A stretch of 64,000 nt of DNA, from contig OV277868.1 in assembly GCA_922989275.2 (NCBI GenBank), positions 77,924,216 to 77,988,215 of the forward strand, in the 5' to 3' direction. This stretch comes from Gari tellinella. Lineage: Eukaryota; Mollusca; Bivalvia; Cardiida; Psammobiidae. This document shows, piece after piece, positions 59,601-63,185 of the stretch. The notes under the pieces were generated by a model that searched no databases, was not told the DNA's origin, and saw only the letters and a program-made list of their open reading frames with translations. Made by a program: the position numbers and the translations under genes. The stretch's first letter is position 1, and every line of letters begins with the position of its first letter.

Positions 59601-60270
59601 ATTCCTAATGACACCTTAAGTACTGTTTGTTTACCTTTATTGTTTTCTATTCGGTACTGGTACTGACAAGTGTAAAACGTTTGGAGTTTATACAACTAGT
59701 AAACAAATCACTCTTAGTTGCTCAAACGCAGGACTGCCTTGGTGACAATATGTTGCGCTATAACACTGTTCTATCCGGACACCAGTATTGACTATGATCG
59801 AATACTCACAATTGATATTTTGTTTTCTATTTTTGTAGAGGAATATCATAGAAAGCTATATTCAGAGTGAATCGACGAAAGACCTATCGTCGACACAAGG
59901 TCTCAAACCCGGTGAATTGGAGCAAATAATCAAAAACATTAACTACGTGGCCGAAAAGCAAGTCACCAATCAGCTAAACGCACTTGCCTTAAAGGACGAA
60001 ACAATTAAATGCAAAAATGAAGTAAAAGACTTGACGAGCACGACTCATGAGCAAAAAGAAGAAACATCAAGAGTGAAGAACAAGGTTAGCAATCTGGAAG
60101 TTTCTGTGGACGTCCTTACAGTCGAGCTGAAGGATACAAATGAACGCGTTACACACCAGCTGCAATCGTTTAGTAGTACATTTGCAGACCTAACTAAAAC
60201 ACTGAACGGTGTGAAAGATGCTGTAAGAACTATGCCTTCGCCCTCGTATGACAGGCGATACTACAGATAA
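24556..60270 (+). CDS. TRP-like ankyrin cation channel, copy 2 (multi-exon)
   Basis: Seen: exons 24556-24669, 25335-25582, 28098-28179, 29038-29193, 29711-29784, 30471-30653, 32733-32906, 33337-33492, 34568-34654, 37128-37314 and 59839-60270, all in phase, giving about 630 residues and a stop. Order: short N terminus, two ankyrin-like repeats (GDTPIHIASKRGHYFVVEKL and GKIALQVALENEMDAIAAL), S1 to S6, pore VGLRTMTEGE, S6 VILLNILIAQLSDTY, and coiled coil. It is the tandem paralog of copy 1. The intron between S6 and the coiled coil is 22.5 kb and full of nested mobile elements. No start codon is identified; the first exon may be one of the candidates near 20 kb. Inferred: a cation channel that may assemble with copy 1. 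Confidence 0.8.
25062..25122. repeat. Hairpin cassette, standalone copy
   Basis: ACAATGTAGACTTTGATCAG ... CCGCATGATGCGG ... CTGATCAGAGTCTACACTA, with near-perfect arms. It shares its inner stem with the MITE cassettes but has different outer arms (GTAGACT). Confidence 0.65.
25335..25582 (+). CDS. Copy 2, ankyrin-repeat exon
   Basis: 248 nt with acceptor TATACAG and donor GA/gtatgt. It holds two ankyrin-like repeats (DGDTPIHIASKRGHYFVVEK; NGNGKIALQVALENEMDAIA). Confidence 0.8.
25618..25862. mobile_element. MITE family B copy, rearranged cassette
   Basis: GTTAATCCTTACACTCCAAA to TTGAGAGTGAAATGGTTAA. Inside, a truncated cassette: the CGCGTTACCCGGCAAAC segment is repeated twice (25772 and 25798), indicating a local slip. 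Confidence 0.6.
26340..26740. repeat. Dispersed repeat with (GT)n tract
   Basis: Contains GTACACTGTTCGTCTTTATA, GGTTGGGCGCCCCTAAACC, CAAGGCGGGCTCCTATATTC and a GT run at about 26610-26640. The same text recurs at about 53645-54020. Confidence 0.7.
26995..27070. repeat. Second hairpin cassette, diverged
   Basis: AAGACGGTTAAAAGTAAAAC ... TATACTTTCAGCCTGCTTTT; a worn member of the AAAGCAGGTTGAAAGTAAAG group. Confidence 0.5.
27326..27402. repeat. Near-perfect 77 bp palindrome
   Basis: TCGAGGGCTTGGTGCAAAAC ... TGTAACTCCTTCACAATTGT ... GAAGGAGTTACA ... CAAGCCCTCGA. There is essentially no loop and few mismatches. It does not match the MITE families seen elsewhere in the window. Confidence 0.8.
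28098..28179 (+). CDS. Copy 2, ankyrin-to-linker exon
   Basis: 82 nt with acceptor TTGACAG and donor AGG/gtaagt. It encodes ARELFLTSGKGREPLIRLTD..., paralogous to 7784-7862. Confidence 0.75.
28509..28714. mobile_element. MITE family A copy, reverse orientation
   Basis: TA borders, ends CAGTGGAGAATC / GATTCTCCACTG, cassette at about 28601-28668. The left end lacks the GAATAACAG stretch. Confidence 0.75.
28718..28907. mobile_element. MITE family B copy with half cassette
   Basis: Begins 4 bp after a family A copy: AACCTTTCGCTCTCAATGAC ... AGCAGACGACAATGAAACAG, TAATGGGGTAA. Only the left arm of the cassette remains (28754-28790, GCAAAAAGTTTGGACTCTGA). Confidence 0.6.
29038..29193 (+). CDS. Copy 2, pre-S1 linker exon
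   Basis: 156 nt, phase 0 to 0. It encodes LFVEAILDCLVEQDTVYYDV..., ending in HWGDK. It is 18 nt shorter than its counterpart in copy 1. Confidence 0.75.
29711..29784 (+). CDS. Copy 2, pre-S1 exon
   Basis: 74 nt with acceptor TTTTAACAG and donor TTTAT/gtaagt. It encodes AIINHVIVRILIQKKWFVYA.... Confidence 0.8.
30211..30417. mobile_element. MITE family A copy, cassette partly deleted
   Basis: TA borders, CAGTGGAGAAAACGTTATTC ... ACATATTCTCCACTG. The left arm of the cassette runs to CAGATCAGACGCC, then jumps to CACCAAGATAAACAAG: the right arm is missing. Confidence 0.75.
30471..30653 (+). CDS. Copy 2, S1 and start of S2
   Basis: 183 nt. It encodes FFILYLMTVLCITFAAALAV (S1), an N-glycosylation-like NST in the following loop (YYNSTRD), and GFVFVILGFLIELRELV. 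Confidence 0.85.
30745..30988. mobile_element. MITE family B copy, TTAA borders intact
   Basis: TTAACCCTTTCATGG ... GTGAAAAGGTTAA in reverse orientation, cassette at about 30887-30953 (AACAGTTTTGACCCTAATCA ... CGCGTTACGCG ... GATCTGGATGAAAACTGTTT). Confidence 0.75.
31130..32140. repeat. Tandem repeat array with GTCCGTCC leader
   Basis: CTTTGTCCGTCCGTCCGTGT leader, then six or more units with CATCTCCCAATATTGAATTA, ATCTC.TGA.C.GTTACA and GATGAAACTTGATACAG. Two units starting at 31693 and 31825 are nearly identical, giving a 132 bp period. Confidence 0.7.
32733..32906 (+). CDS. Copy 2, S2-S3 exon
   Basis: 174 nt. It encodes PFNWLEGGSAVILIVLPLVR then HWYVFAVGYFLWSVIIFKYA. Conservation with copy 1 is very high in S3. 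Confidence 0.85.
33337..33492 (+). CDS. Copy 2, S4-S5 exon
   Basis: 156 nt. It encodes QTGAYAQILWHIIHRDIVQF then FAVINLAFSGSFLLVLKGDD. Confidence 0.85.
33735..33865. repeat. MITE family A fragment
   Basis: CCAAATAAACACGTTTACGC then cassette GCAAACAGATTTGAGCCAGA ... GGCTCCAAACTGTTTGCCAC. The outer inverted ends are lost. Confidence 0.6.
33885..34132. mobile_element. MITE family D copy, 5' truncated
   Basis: GCTGCAATATTGTCTGCTTA ... cassette at about 33978-34038 (AACAGCTTGAAACCTGATCA) ... CCATTGGGTGTCGTTGTAGA, ending GAGAGGGACTTATG. The left half seen at 19034 is missing. Confidence 0.6.
34266..34429. mobile_element. MITE family B copy lacking the cassette
   Basis: TTAACTCTTTCACTCTCAAT ... 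GAAGCAGACGACAATATGGC, GGTGAAGGGGTAAA. Where other copies have the hairpin cassette, this has only AACAAAACAGTTTATCACTT, so it is either an empty site or a deletion product. Confidence 0.7.
34568..34654 (+). CDS. Copy 2, pore-loop exon
   Basis: 87 nt with acceptor TATTTCAG. It encodes TFFGIMFVGLRTMTEGEPVV.... The donor AA/gtgtgt is weak, but its phase matches exon 37128. Confidence 0.75.
34855..34912. repeat. Hairpin cassette, diverged copy
   Basis: CAAACAGTGTGGATACAGAT ... CCGGATAACTTGGCGTCTAAT ... CTGGATCAAAAGTC. It lies 200 bp after the pore exon of copy 2. Confidence 0.5.
35490..35649. repeat. 160 bp palindrome
   Basis: AGGAATAAATAACAT / ATGTTGTTTATTCCT outer arms; ATGACGGTATGACTACATTA / TAATGTAGTCATACCGTCAT inner arms; AACGCCCGAAGGGCGTT at the centre. 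A foldback-type repeat. Confidence 0.8.
36358..36664. mobile_element. MITE family B subtype, TTAA borders
   Basis: TTAACCCTTATCCAACGG ... GGTCGCGATCAGCAGGCAAA, GCGTTAA. The right end is the complement of the left end at 60297 (CCCTTTGCCTGCTGATCGCG). Cassette at about 36464-36530. Confidence 0.65.
36692..36937. mobile_element. MITE family A copy, reverse orientation, intact ends
   Basis: TA borders; ends CAGTGGAGAATCTGTTATTC / GAATAACAGATTCTCCACTG are perfect inverted repeats over at least 20 bp. Cassette at 36809-36876. It lies 190 bp upstream of the S6 exon of copy 2. Confidence 0.85.
37128..37314 (+). CDS. Copy 2, S6 exon
   Basis: 187 nt. The acceptor is ATTTAAG, unusual because A replaces the common pyrimidine before AG. 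It encodes FLFVTIVILLNILIAQLSDT and the tail ERELEVRKAMIIARIER. It leaves in phase 0 at CGG/gtaact, and the next coding exon is 22.5 kb away. Confidence 0.8.
37560..38100 (+). repeat. Left arm of a large composite element
   Basis: TATACCCCCACCATTAGTGG (hairpin) and GTCCGTCCGTCAGTCAGTCG leader, then AT-rich monomer text: AGTAGAGGGAATTTACAGAT, ACCGAATAACAGAAAAAAGT, GGGGTAAAATGACTAAAACA, GCGAATTTTTGGAATTTCGC. The same text appears reversed at 58560-58830. Confidence 0.65.
38440..38655 (-). pseudogene. ORF2 C-terminal tail in shifted frame
   Basis: After the stop next to CHCG, the +1 frame reads EIESAQHFFFHCQTYKNIR..., supplying the H and C that complete a C-x-C...H-x4-C motif, and runs to a stop after IYIVKSNRFN. 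This shows the frame was lost by one base. Confidence 0.7.
38654..41866 (-). CDS. Retrotransposon ORF2: endonuclease and reverse transcriptase
   Basis: 1070 codons. A hydrophobic leader with a 2A-like end ([15 protein letters not shown], about residues 59-73) precedes an AP-type endonuclease ([70 protein letters not shown]) and a reverse transcriptase ([96 protein letters not shown]). It ends SPACHCG then TGA. One base later, another frame continues the family's C-terminal zinc motif, so the only visible defect is a single shift near 38660. Family: jockey/CR1/L2-type superclade; clade not fixed. Acts as target-primed reverse transcriptase of the element. Confidence 0.9.
   Translation of the reverse strand: [1070 protein letters not shown]
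44196..44459. mobile_element. MITE family A copy inside the minisatellite
   Basis: TA borders, left end CAGTGGAGAAATGCTATTC, right end ATCTCCACTG, cassette at about 44318-44392 with a partial repeat of its left arm (GTGGCAAACAGATTTTGTGG then GGCAAGCAGTATGGGGAC). Confidence 0.7.
44660..44735. repeat. Hairpin cassette, diverged copy
   Basis: AACACAGTTTGAATCCTGAT, CAGACGCAAAGCAACTCGGC, then GATAGATCCAATCTATTG. Arms are worn and there is no host MITE. Confidence 0.45.
45094..45975 (-). CDS. Retrotransposon ORF1-like protein (coiled coil, RRM-like)
   Basis: 293 codons, intact. A low-complexity N terminus (SSSSSLDLS) leads to a coiled coil (about residues 110-145, GLKAEVNQLKVENESLKARV), then QYSRRNSLRVTGLPET, typical of the RRM-like core of L1-type ORF1 proteins, and a C-terminal part with VIVKFVSYRARNKVYRAR and VFINEDLTRVRNNLLFECRQ. 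Known role in the family: RNA-binding, nucleic-acid chaperone. It lies on the same strand as and 5' of ORF2. Confidence 0.8.
   Translation of the reverse strand: MNTTSTPISSTIDRKRFLSSPDYLSEQDQKKGKLAEQSSSSSLDLSTTMEHETETVGQLPESASYSINPSDVMKIEQTLRDSLRLEMKLEMKQMITALTTELCEQFVPKITTGVIEGLKAEVNQLKVENESLKARVAQLEQTADASEQYSRRNSLRVTGLPETDDEATDTIILDMAAELGVTLSLDEIDRSHRIGKKVHGKARAVIVKFVSYRARNKVYRARVRAKNITKYSRVFINEDLTRVRNNLLFECRQLVKTKRLNGAWSSDGAIIVKDLASKVFRVGSVNDLAPFKL
46386..47306 (+). repeat. Monomer array of the composite element, plus orientation
   Basis: Repeated AT-rich text: GGAATTTCCATACTGTGATC, AAAGGCTCCAAATCTACAAA, CAAATAATAGAAGAAAAATC, TAGGAAAATCAA and GGGGTAAAATGATTGAA. It continues the array interrupted at 38100 and is itself interrupted at 47307. 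Confidence 0.65.
47950..48759. repeat. Two tandem duplications in the retrotransposon 3' UTR
   Basis: The first pair, from about 47950 and 48116, shares CACATTACCCCCATCAATCA (one change) and GAGCGCCCAATGCAGGCCATC. The second pair, from about 48310 and 48570, shares GAGATCAG, CCCTACCATCAA, GATCCACC and GGTAGCAGTCATC. The members of each pair have diverged visibly. Confidence 0.75.
48760..50706 (-). CDS. Reverse transcriptase, 5' truncated but open
   Basis: 648 codons with no stop. Motifs: ERKWKLSKLAIDHQLYRDQC, LFKVTKHLLG, ASPCKSCELDPIPTWLLK, VRPLLKKPDLDTNDLKNYRP, VSNLPFLSKVLEKVV, LVMLDLSAAFDTIDHETLL, YSVPQGSVLGPKNYIMYT, HHFYADDSQLYLSF, NLGARFDSQM, DYCNSLLYGIP and ELHWLPVQHRVEFKI. Complete fingers, palm and thumb for a CR1/jockey-superclade RT. 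The endonuclease is missing because of truncation, so the first Met is probably internal. Unlikely to be autonomous. Confidence 0.85.
   Translation of the reverse strand: MNLRTHLFERKWKLSKLAIDHQLYRDQCAKVNKLLAKTKVNFYTEKVESCQRDSKSLFKVTKHLLGANSEIALPKNVSSKQLAHDFIDFFIEKVDKIRTGIASESTACTPVITETLHSQSSLESFDTATAAEIGEIVKASPCKSCELDPIPTWLLKVCLSELLPSLTKNVNSSLESAYVPKEFKKSHVRPLLKKPDLDTNDLKNYRPVSNLPFLSKVLEKVVDRRIESHLATNNLHEQHQSAYRKHHSTETALVKVQNDILQYLDKNEITILVMLDLSAAFDTIDHETLLNRLEKDFKIIGNPLKWMTSYLNDRYQTVAVDGELSAPVQMKYSVPQGSVLGPKNYIMYTKPVGSICRHHDLDHHFYADDSQLYLSFKPKDTSSQQEALSKVEGCLKDIVSWMHQNMLKLNTDKTEVILFHSKKVNVPGDFHVQVGNSKIKPSLWVNNLGARFDSQMDMTQHINTVCRSSYAQLRQIGHIRQYLSPEATKTLVNSLVTSKIDYCNSLLYGIPQNSLRKLQRVQNTAARIITRTPRYNHITPVLKELHWLPVQHRVEFKILTLTYKAMCNDSPRYIVSMLDVYRPRRELRSASKSVSLVVPRSRLVKFGDRSFMHAAPKLWNSIPSDIRDASSVAVFKKRLKTHFFNIYY
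50733..51033. mobile_element. MITE family D copy, reverse orientation
   Basis: CAGAGGGAGTTGCTGTTCAG ... GTTCGCTGTAGGGAGGGAGC, ACTG then TA. Cassette at about 50799-50862 (AAACAGTTTGAATCCAGATC ... GATATGGGTTCAAACTGATT). The left terminus is lost at the retrotransposon junction. Confidence 0.65.
51147..51590. mobile_element. MITE family B copy split by a family F MITE
   Basis: TTTAACACTTTGCATGCTGT ... the F copy (51218-51460, GGGGCCCGTTTCATAAAATC / TTTTATGAAACGAGTCCC) ... cassette arms CTAAACAGCTTAGATCCTAA / TTGATCCAAACTGTTTGC ... GGTGAGAGGTTAATC. The order of insertion is therefore B first, then F. Confidence 0.65.
52340..52505. mobile_element. MITE family E copy
   Basis: The second hairpin cassette is worn (AGATGGTAGCTTAAATCAGG ... 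TTAGGCACATTCTGTCTTAC). The right end AGGCTATTGGGTAATGGGTT, then AA, matches the family E terminus. Confidence 0.6.
52670..52815. mobile_element. MITE family D copy, internally deleted
   Basis: ACAGGGCTGCCTCTCTACAA ... TTGTTGCAGGGAGGAAAACA ... a reduced cassette (AAACAGTAAGAATCGTCTGA, TCTTTGTTCAAACTGTTTG). Confidence 0.6.
53331..54250 (+). repeat. Monomer array continued, interrupted by a dispersed repeat
   Basis: 53331-53640 and 54020-54250 are plus-orientation monomers (AGCTCCAAATTTACAGGCTA, AATGCGAATTTTTGGAATTT). Between them, 53645-54020 is the same dispersed repeat as 26340-26740, including GTTGGGCGCCCCTAAACC and a GT run. Confidence 0.65.
54706..54988. mobile_element. MITE family D copy without cassette
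   Basis: CAGCGATCCCTCTCTACAAC ... GGAAGGAGTCGTTAGAGGGA ... GGGTCGTTGTAGGGAATGAT, CCCTG then TA. The cassette position (after GGGAGGGAAATGG) has no hairpin. Confidence 0.65.
55475..56039 (+). pseudogene. Possible DDE transposase remnant
   Basis: Two short frames, 55475-55771 and 55785-56039. The second ends NRSICQYRVCVEQTFANVFK then SVWRNRRMLLPISVKLTACL. The R-x3-E-x-x-FxNxx pattern, with a basic run before it, resembles the last part of DDE_Tnp_4 (Harbinger-type) transposases, including the final catalytic E. The first frame (CNACYGSFQRNNNRRHL) is not recognised. No DD part is seen. Confidence 0.4.
56200..57530. repeat. Monomer remnants and unassigned AT-rich sequence
   Basis: 56200-56600 is plus-orientation monomer text (AAAGCTCCAAATCTACAGGT, GGAGTTGATTTATGTGTTT). 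56760-57530 holds nothing recognisable; the 93-codon frame at 56952 has no family resemblance. Confidence 0.45.
57530..58830 (-). repeat. Monomer array of the composite element, reverse orientation
   Basis: Units of about 354 bp (CATGAATATTTGTCTAGCCT at 57856, 58209 and 58563) carry GGAGCTTTTATATTGATATC, CAACCATTTTACC and TTTTCCTAGACTTTTTGTCT. This is the reverse complement of the arrays at 37690-38100, 46386-47306 and 53331-54250. Confidence 0.75.
58831..59370. repeat. 161 bp tandem repeat and right end of the composite element
   Basis: Three units (GAATTATGCCCCTT at about 58912, 59074, 59234) with CAACTTGAAATTTTGTTC and ATTGTCTTCAAAC. The block ends with GTGGGGGTATCAATCACCTT, TAGTGATAGCTCTAG, comparable to but not the exact inverse of the start at 37560. 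Confidence 0.6.
59839..60270 (+). CDS. Copy 2, terminal coiled-coil exon
   Basis: Acceptor TTTTTGTAG, phase 0. It encodes RNIIESYIQSESTKDLSSTQ... and a long charged helix (NKVSNLEVSVDVLTVELKDT), and stops after SPSYDRRYYR. It matches the place and character of 17009-17458. No AATAAA was seen before the MITE that starts 27 bp after the stop codon. Confidence 0.75.
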   Translation, partial: RNIIESYIQSESTKDLSSTQGLKPGELEQIIKNINYVAEKQVTNQLNALALKDETIKCKNEVKDLTSTTHEQKEETSRVKNKVSNLEVSVDVLTVELKDTNERVTHQLQSFSSTFADLTKTLNGVKDAVRTMPSPSYDRRYYR

Positions 60271-60296
60271 GCAACATCTTTCTATTACATACACTT

Positions 60297-60508
60297 TTAA
60301 CCCTTTGCCTGCTGATCGCGACTTTTCTTATTTTTGCAAACAGTTTGAATCCAGGTCAAACACCGCGTAACGCGGCGTCTGATCTGGACCTTTTCTGTTT
60401 GACACTCATCTTTAGGTTTCTTTACCTAAAAAATGTATAAAATATAGATTAACAAATTTTGCAGAAGACAATTTCGAGTAGACGATATTACCGCAATATA
60501 AGGGTTAA
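60297..60508. mobile_element. MITE family B subtype, TTAA borders
   Basis: TTAACCCTTTGCCTGCTGAT ... CAATATAAGGGTTAA, cassette at about 60337-60404. It begins 27 bp after the stop codon of copy 2, so any 3' UTR of that gene contains it. Confidence 0.8.
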
Positions 60509-60522
60509 GCTAGTAAAGAAGG

Positions 60523-60774
60523 TTAACCCGTTACCTGATAGCCTATTTCTAGCATTGAAGATAGGTGTCTCCTGAAAACAGGTTGAAAGTAAAGCAGAAT
60601 GCGCCTTAAGGCGCATTCTGCTTTACATTCAGCCTGCTTTAAGCTATTATGTGATTGAATATAGAAAATATTCCCTATAATATATATTCATAACTGATTA
60701 AATTGGAACTATTTTCTCTAGCGGAGGATTAAATCATATTTGCTAAAAGGCGCTTCTATGGGGTAATGGGTTAA
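60523..60774. mobile_element. MITE family E copy, full length
   Basis: TTAACCCGTTACC ... GGGGTAATGGGTTAA, with both TTAA borders. Central hairpin AACAGGTTGAAAGTAAAGCA ... GCGCCTTAAGGCGC ... TTTACATTCAGCCTGCTTTA at about 60576-60643. Confidence 0.8.
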
Positions 60775-60913
60775 TCTATCAAAAGTATAGCATGGTTAGT
60801 CAATGAAACTCACTATTACCATCACTGAAAATAAGTTTAATTGACCGTTTGAACAACAAGTAACACTTTACAGCAAGTAACTGTCTGTTTTCTTTGCATT
60901 AAGTAGCAATCTA

Positions 60914-61196
60914 CAGTGGAGAATCTGTTATTCTTTCCCAATAAACGCGTTTACGCTTAAACTATTATTTGCAGTGCAAACAGTTTGGAGCCAGATCAGA
61001 CGCCGGGTTACCCGGCGTCTGATCTGGCTCCAAACTGTTTGCAGTAACCCGGCGTCTGATCTGGCACCAAACTGTTTGCCACCAAGATAAACAAGAATTA
61101 TCAGAATTGTCCAAAAGTTGTTCTTTTCTACGTTTTAGTGCTTTGCGTTTGCGTACGTTTGCGTTTAAACGGGAAAGAATAACAGATTCTCCACTG
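60914..61196. mobile_element. MITE family A copy with duplicated cassette arm
   Basis: TA borders, perfect 20 bp ends. The cassette at 60976-61042 is followed by a second right arm (GTAACCCGGCGTCTGATCTG, GCACCAAACTGTTTGCC), making this copy 283 bp instead of about 246. Confidence 0.85.
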
Positions 61197-61204
61197 TAAT
61201 TGCT

Positions 61205-61290
61205 GGATGAATCAACATCAAGTAGTCGTAATAGAGAGGTTTAACTGTGATTTATACGATAATAGAGAGGTTTAACTGTGATTTATACGA
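61205..61290. repeat. Family H MITE end, tandem
   Basis: TCGTAATAGAGAGGTTTAAC TGTGATTTATACGAT is repeated directly twice (about 61209 and 61258). Confidence 0.6.
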
Positions 61291-61559
61291 TCGGCAACCA
61301 ACATTTTATTTACAAAATTTAGTAACATTTCTCATGAAAAAAGTTAGTATGCGGTTGGTATGAGCCTGACAGCGTTCTCAGGCTTTTAATGTGATAACTC
61401 CTAAGCGTAGAAAGTCTGTCCAGTCAATTTATTGATAACATATGAGCTTGATTAACTATTTTATTTTATGTCTGCTTTACCCCTTAAAACAGTGAATCCT
61501 AGCTACGAGTAAATTCGTCATTTTAAACAGCGAATATGTGACTATTAAACCTGTTTTTT

Positions 61560-61627
61560 GCAAACGGTTCAGATCCAAATCAGAAGGCTCTTAAAGTCGC
61601 CATCTGACTAGGGTATGCACTGTTTGC
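61560..61627. repeat. Hairpin cassette, diverged copy
   Basis: CAAACGGTTCAGATCCAAAT, CAGAAGGCTC ... CTAGGGTATGCACTGTTTGC; nearer to the GAGGGCTCC version of family C. Confidence 0.5.
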
Positions 61628-61720
61628 CTTTTTGTAAGATAATAATCTATAATTTGTAAGATCAATAAATACAATCCTAATAAGTTACTAATTGATCAGG
61701 TTTACTTGGAAACTGGAATA

Positions 61721-62089
61721 CTGTGAAACCCCTCTAAACCGAACATGTGTGGGGACAACAAAAATGTCCGGTTTAGAGGGGTTTCCGGTTTAGAGGGGTT
61801 TTGACTTGTTTCTAGTATGAAAGATAGCTGACCATTTAAAGCAGGTTGAAAGTAAAGCAGAATGCGCCTTAAGGCGCATTCTGCTTTACTTTCAACCTGC
61901 TTAAAGCTATCATCTGCTAGAATGTACAAACTTTTTTTCTTCAGTGTAAGAATAAACCAAAGACGTAAAAATGCGTATTAATGGTGTAATGGGTTAAAAT
62001 AAAGAAGGGCTGGAAACGGGACCAAAGTTTTTGTCCGGTTTAGAGATAATTCCGGTATTTAGAGGTTCCGGTTTAGAGGGGTTTCACTG
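61721..62089. mobile_element. Pogo-like MITE with a family E MITE inside
   Basis: TGTGAAACCCCTCTAAACCG at the left and CCGGTTTAGAGGGGTTTCAC, TG, TA at the right. The middle (about 61790-61995) is a family E copy with the second hairpin cassette at 61836-61905 and right end GGTGTAATGGGTTAA. Confidence 0.75.
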
Positions 62090-62291
62090 TACTGTGTATC
62101 CAATTAAATAACAGTTTGAGTTTGAGTGAGTTAAGACGGCCACTGTATCGTCTGCATGATAATGTTGTCTGCAGTGTAAATTCAAAGTTAGGTGTAAGGA
62201 ACTCTCACCGAAGAAATATCGATATGAGTATCAAAAAGTGAGGATGTTGGTTGATCCGATACCTCTCTACACGTGGCCTAAACAGGATCAG

Positions 62292-62530
62292 GGGCCCGTC
62301 TCGCGAACGTCGTACGATGAAACGGTCGTCAGTCAAATCTTTAAAAAACAAATAATTTATTATATCTCCGTCTAATCATGTCTTGTGAAATTTCGTTATT
62401 ATCGTCTTTTCAAGACGATTTCAAAGAAATGTCACAAGACAGGATATGGTGGGGAAATAAATAAAAATTCAGAATTTTATAATCGGACTTACGACAATAT
62501 TCGTCGTACGACCTTTCGTAAGACGGGTCT
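62292..62530. mobile_element. MITE family F copy
   Basis: GGGCCCGTCTCGCGAACGTC ... ACGACCTTTCGTAAGACGGGTC with inner arms GTCTTTTCAAGACGATTTCA and TCGGACTTACGAC. Confidence 0.7.
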
Positions 62531-62709
62531 CATTTCTTTGCAAAATTCATCTACATGTATTAGCGTTTGTAGTGATGAGCGGATTAATATGCATTTTTCA
62601 AATTGCATGTACATGTAGATGGAAAATGTACAATCAGTGTGCACGTGTCATGTAATAAATACTCTTTACTCCCAAAATGATATACATTTATACATCTCTT
62701 GTACAACCA

Positions 62710-62788
62710 CTGAACTGGAGGCAAGATGACAATAAAGCAGAAACGTTCCTATAGAAGCTTTCAGCTTCACTGTCATCTTGCTTTATGC
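62710..62788. repeat. Diverged second hairpin cassette
   Basis: GAGGCAAGATGACAATAAAG, CAGAAACGTTCCTATAGAAG, then CTTCACTGTCATCTTGCTTT: same plan, different arm sequence. Confidence 0.5.
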
Positions 62789-63185
62789 AGATACTGTTCT
62801 AAATCTTGGAACATTTGATCACAATGCCATGTATAGATTTTACTGTGTATATTTATTTCATTTCATGATAGTGTAACTACTGATTGGACATTTTGACATT
62901 TATTCAGTATAATACGATTGTTTTAGATCCACCTTGAGTTACGTTAGTCGAGTTTGTTTTAAGAATAATGTATTTTATCTCTGTAATCCACTTGTCCATA
63001 CCAACTTGTAAATACCGAAAGTTAATTGCTGTTTATATTTTTATATTTTTACTTTCTGTTTGTTACGAAACTTACCTCCCTTTTAATTGACGTACATCTG
63101 CTTTTAGCATTTTAAATATGTCTTAGCTTAATATTAATGTTTAAACACGTACTACTGTCCATGTTTATATTTCAGATATATATTA

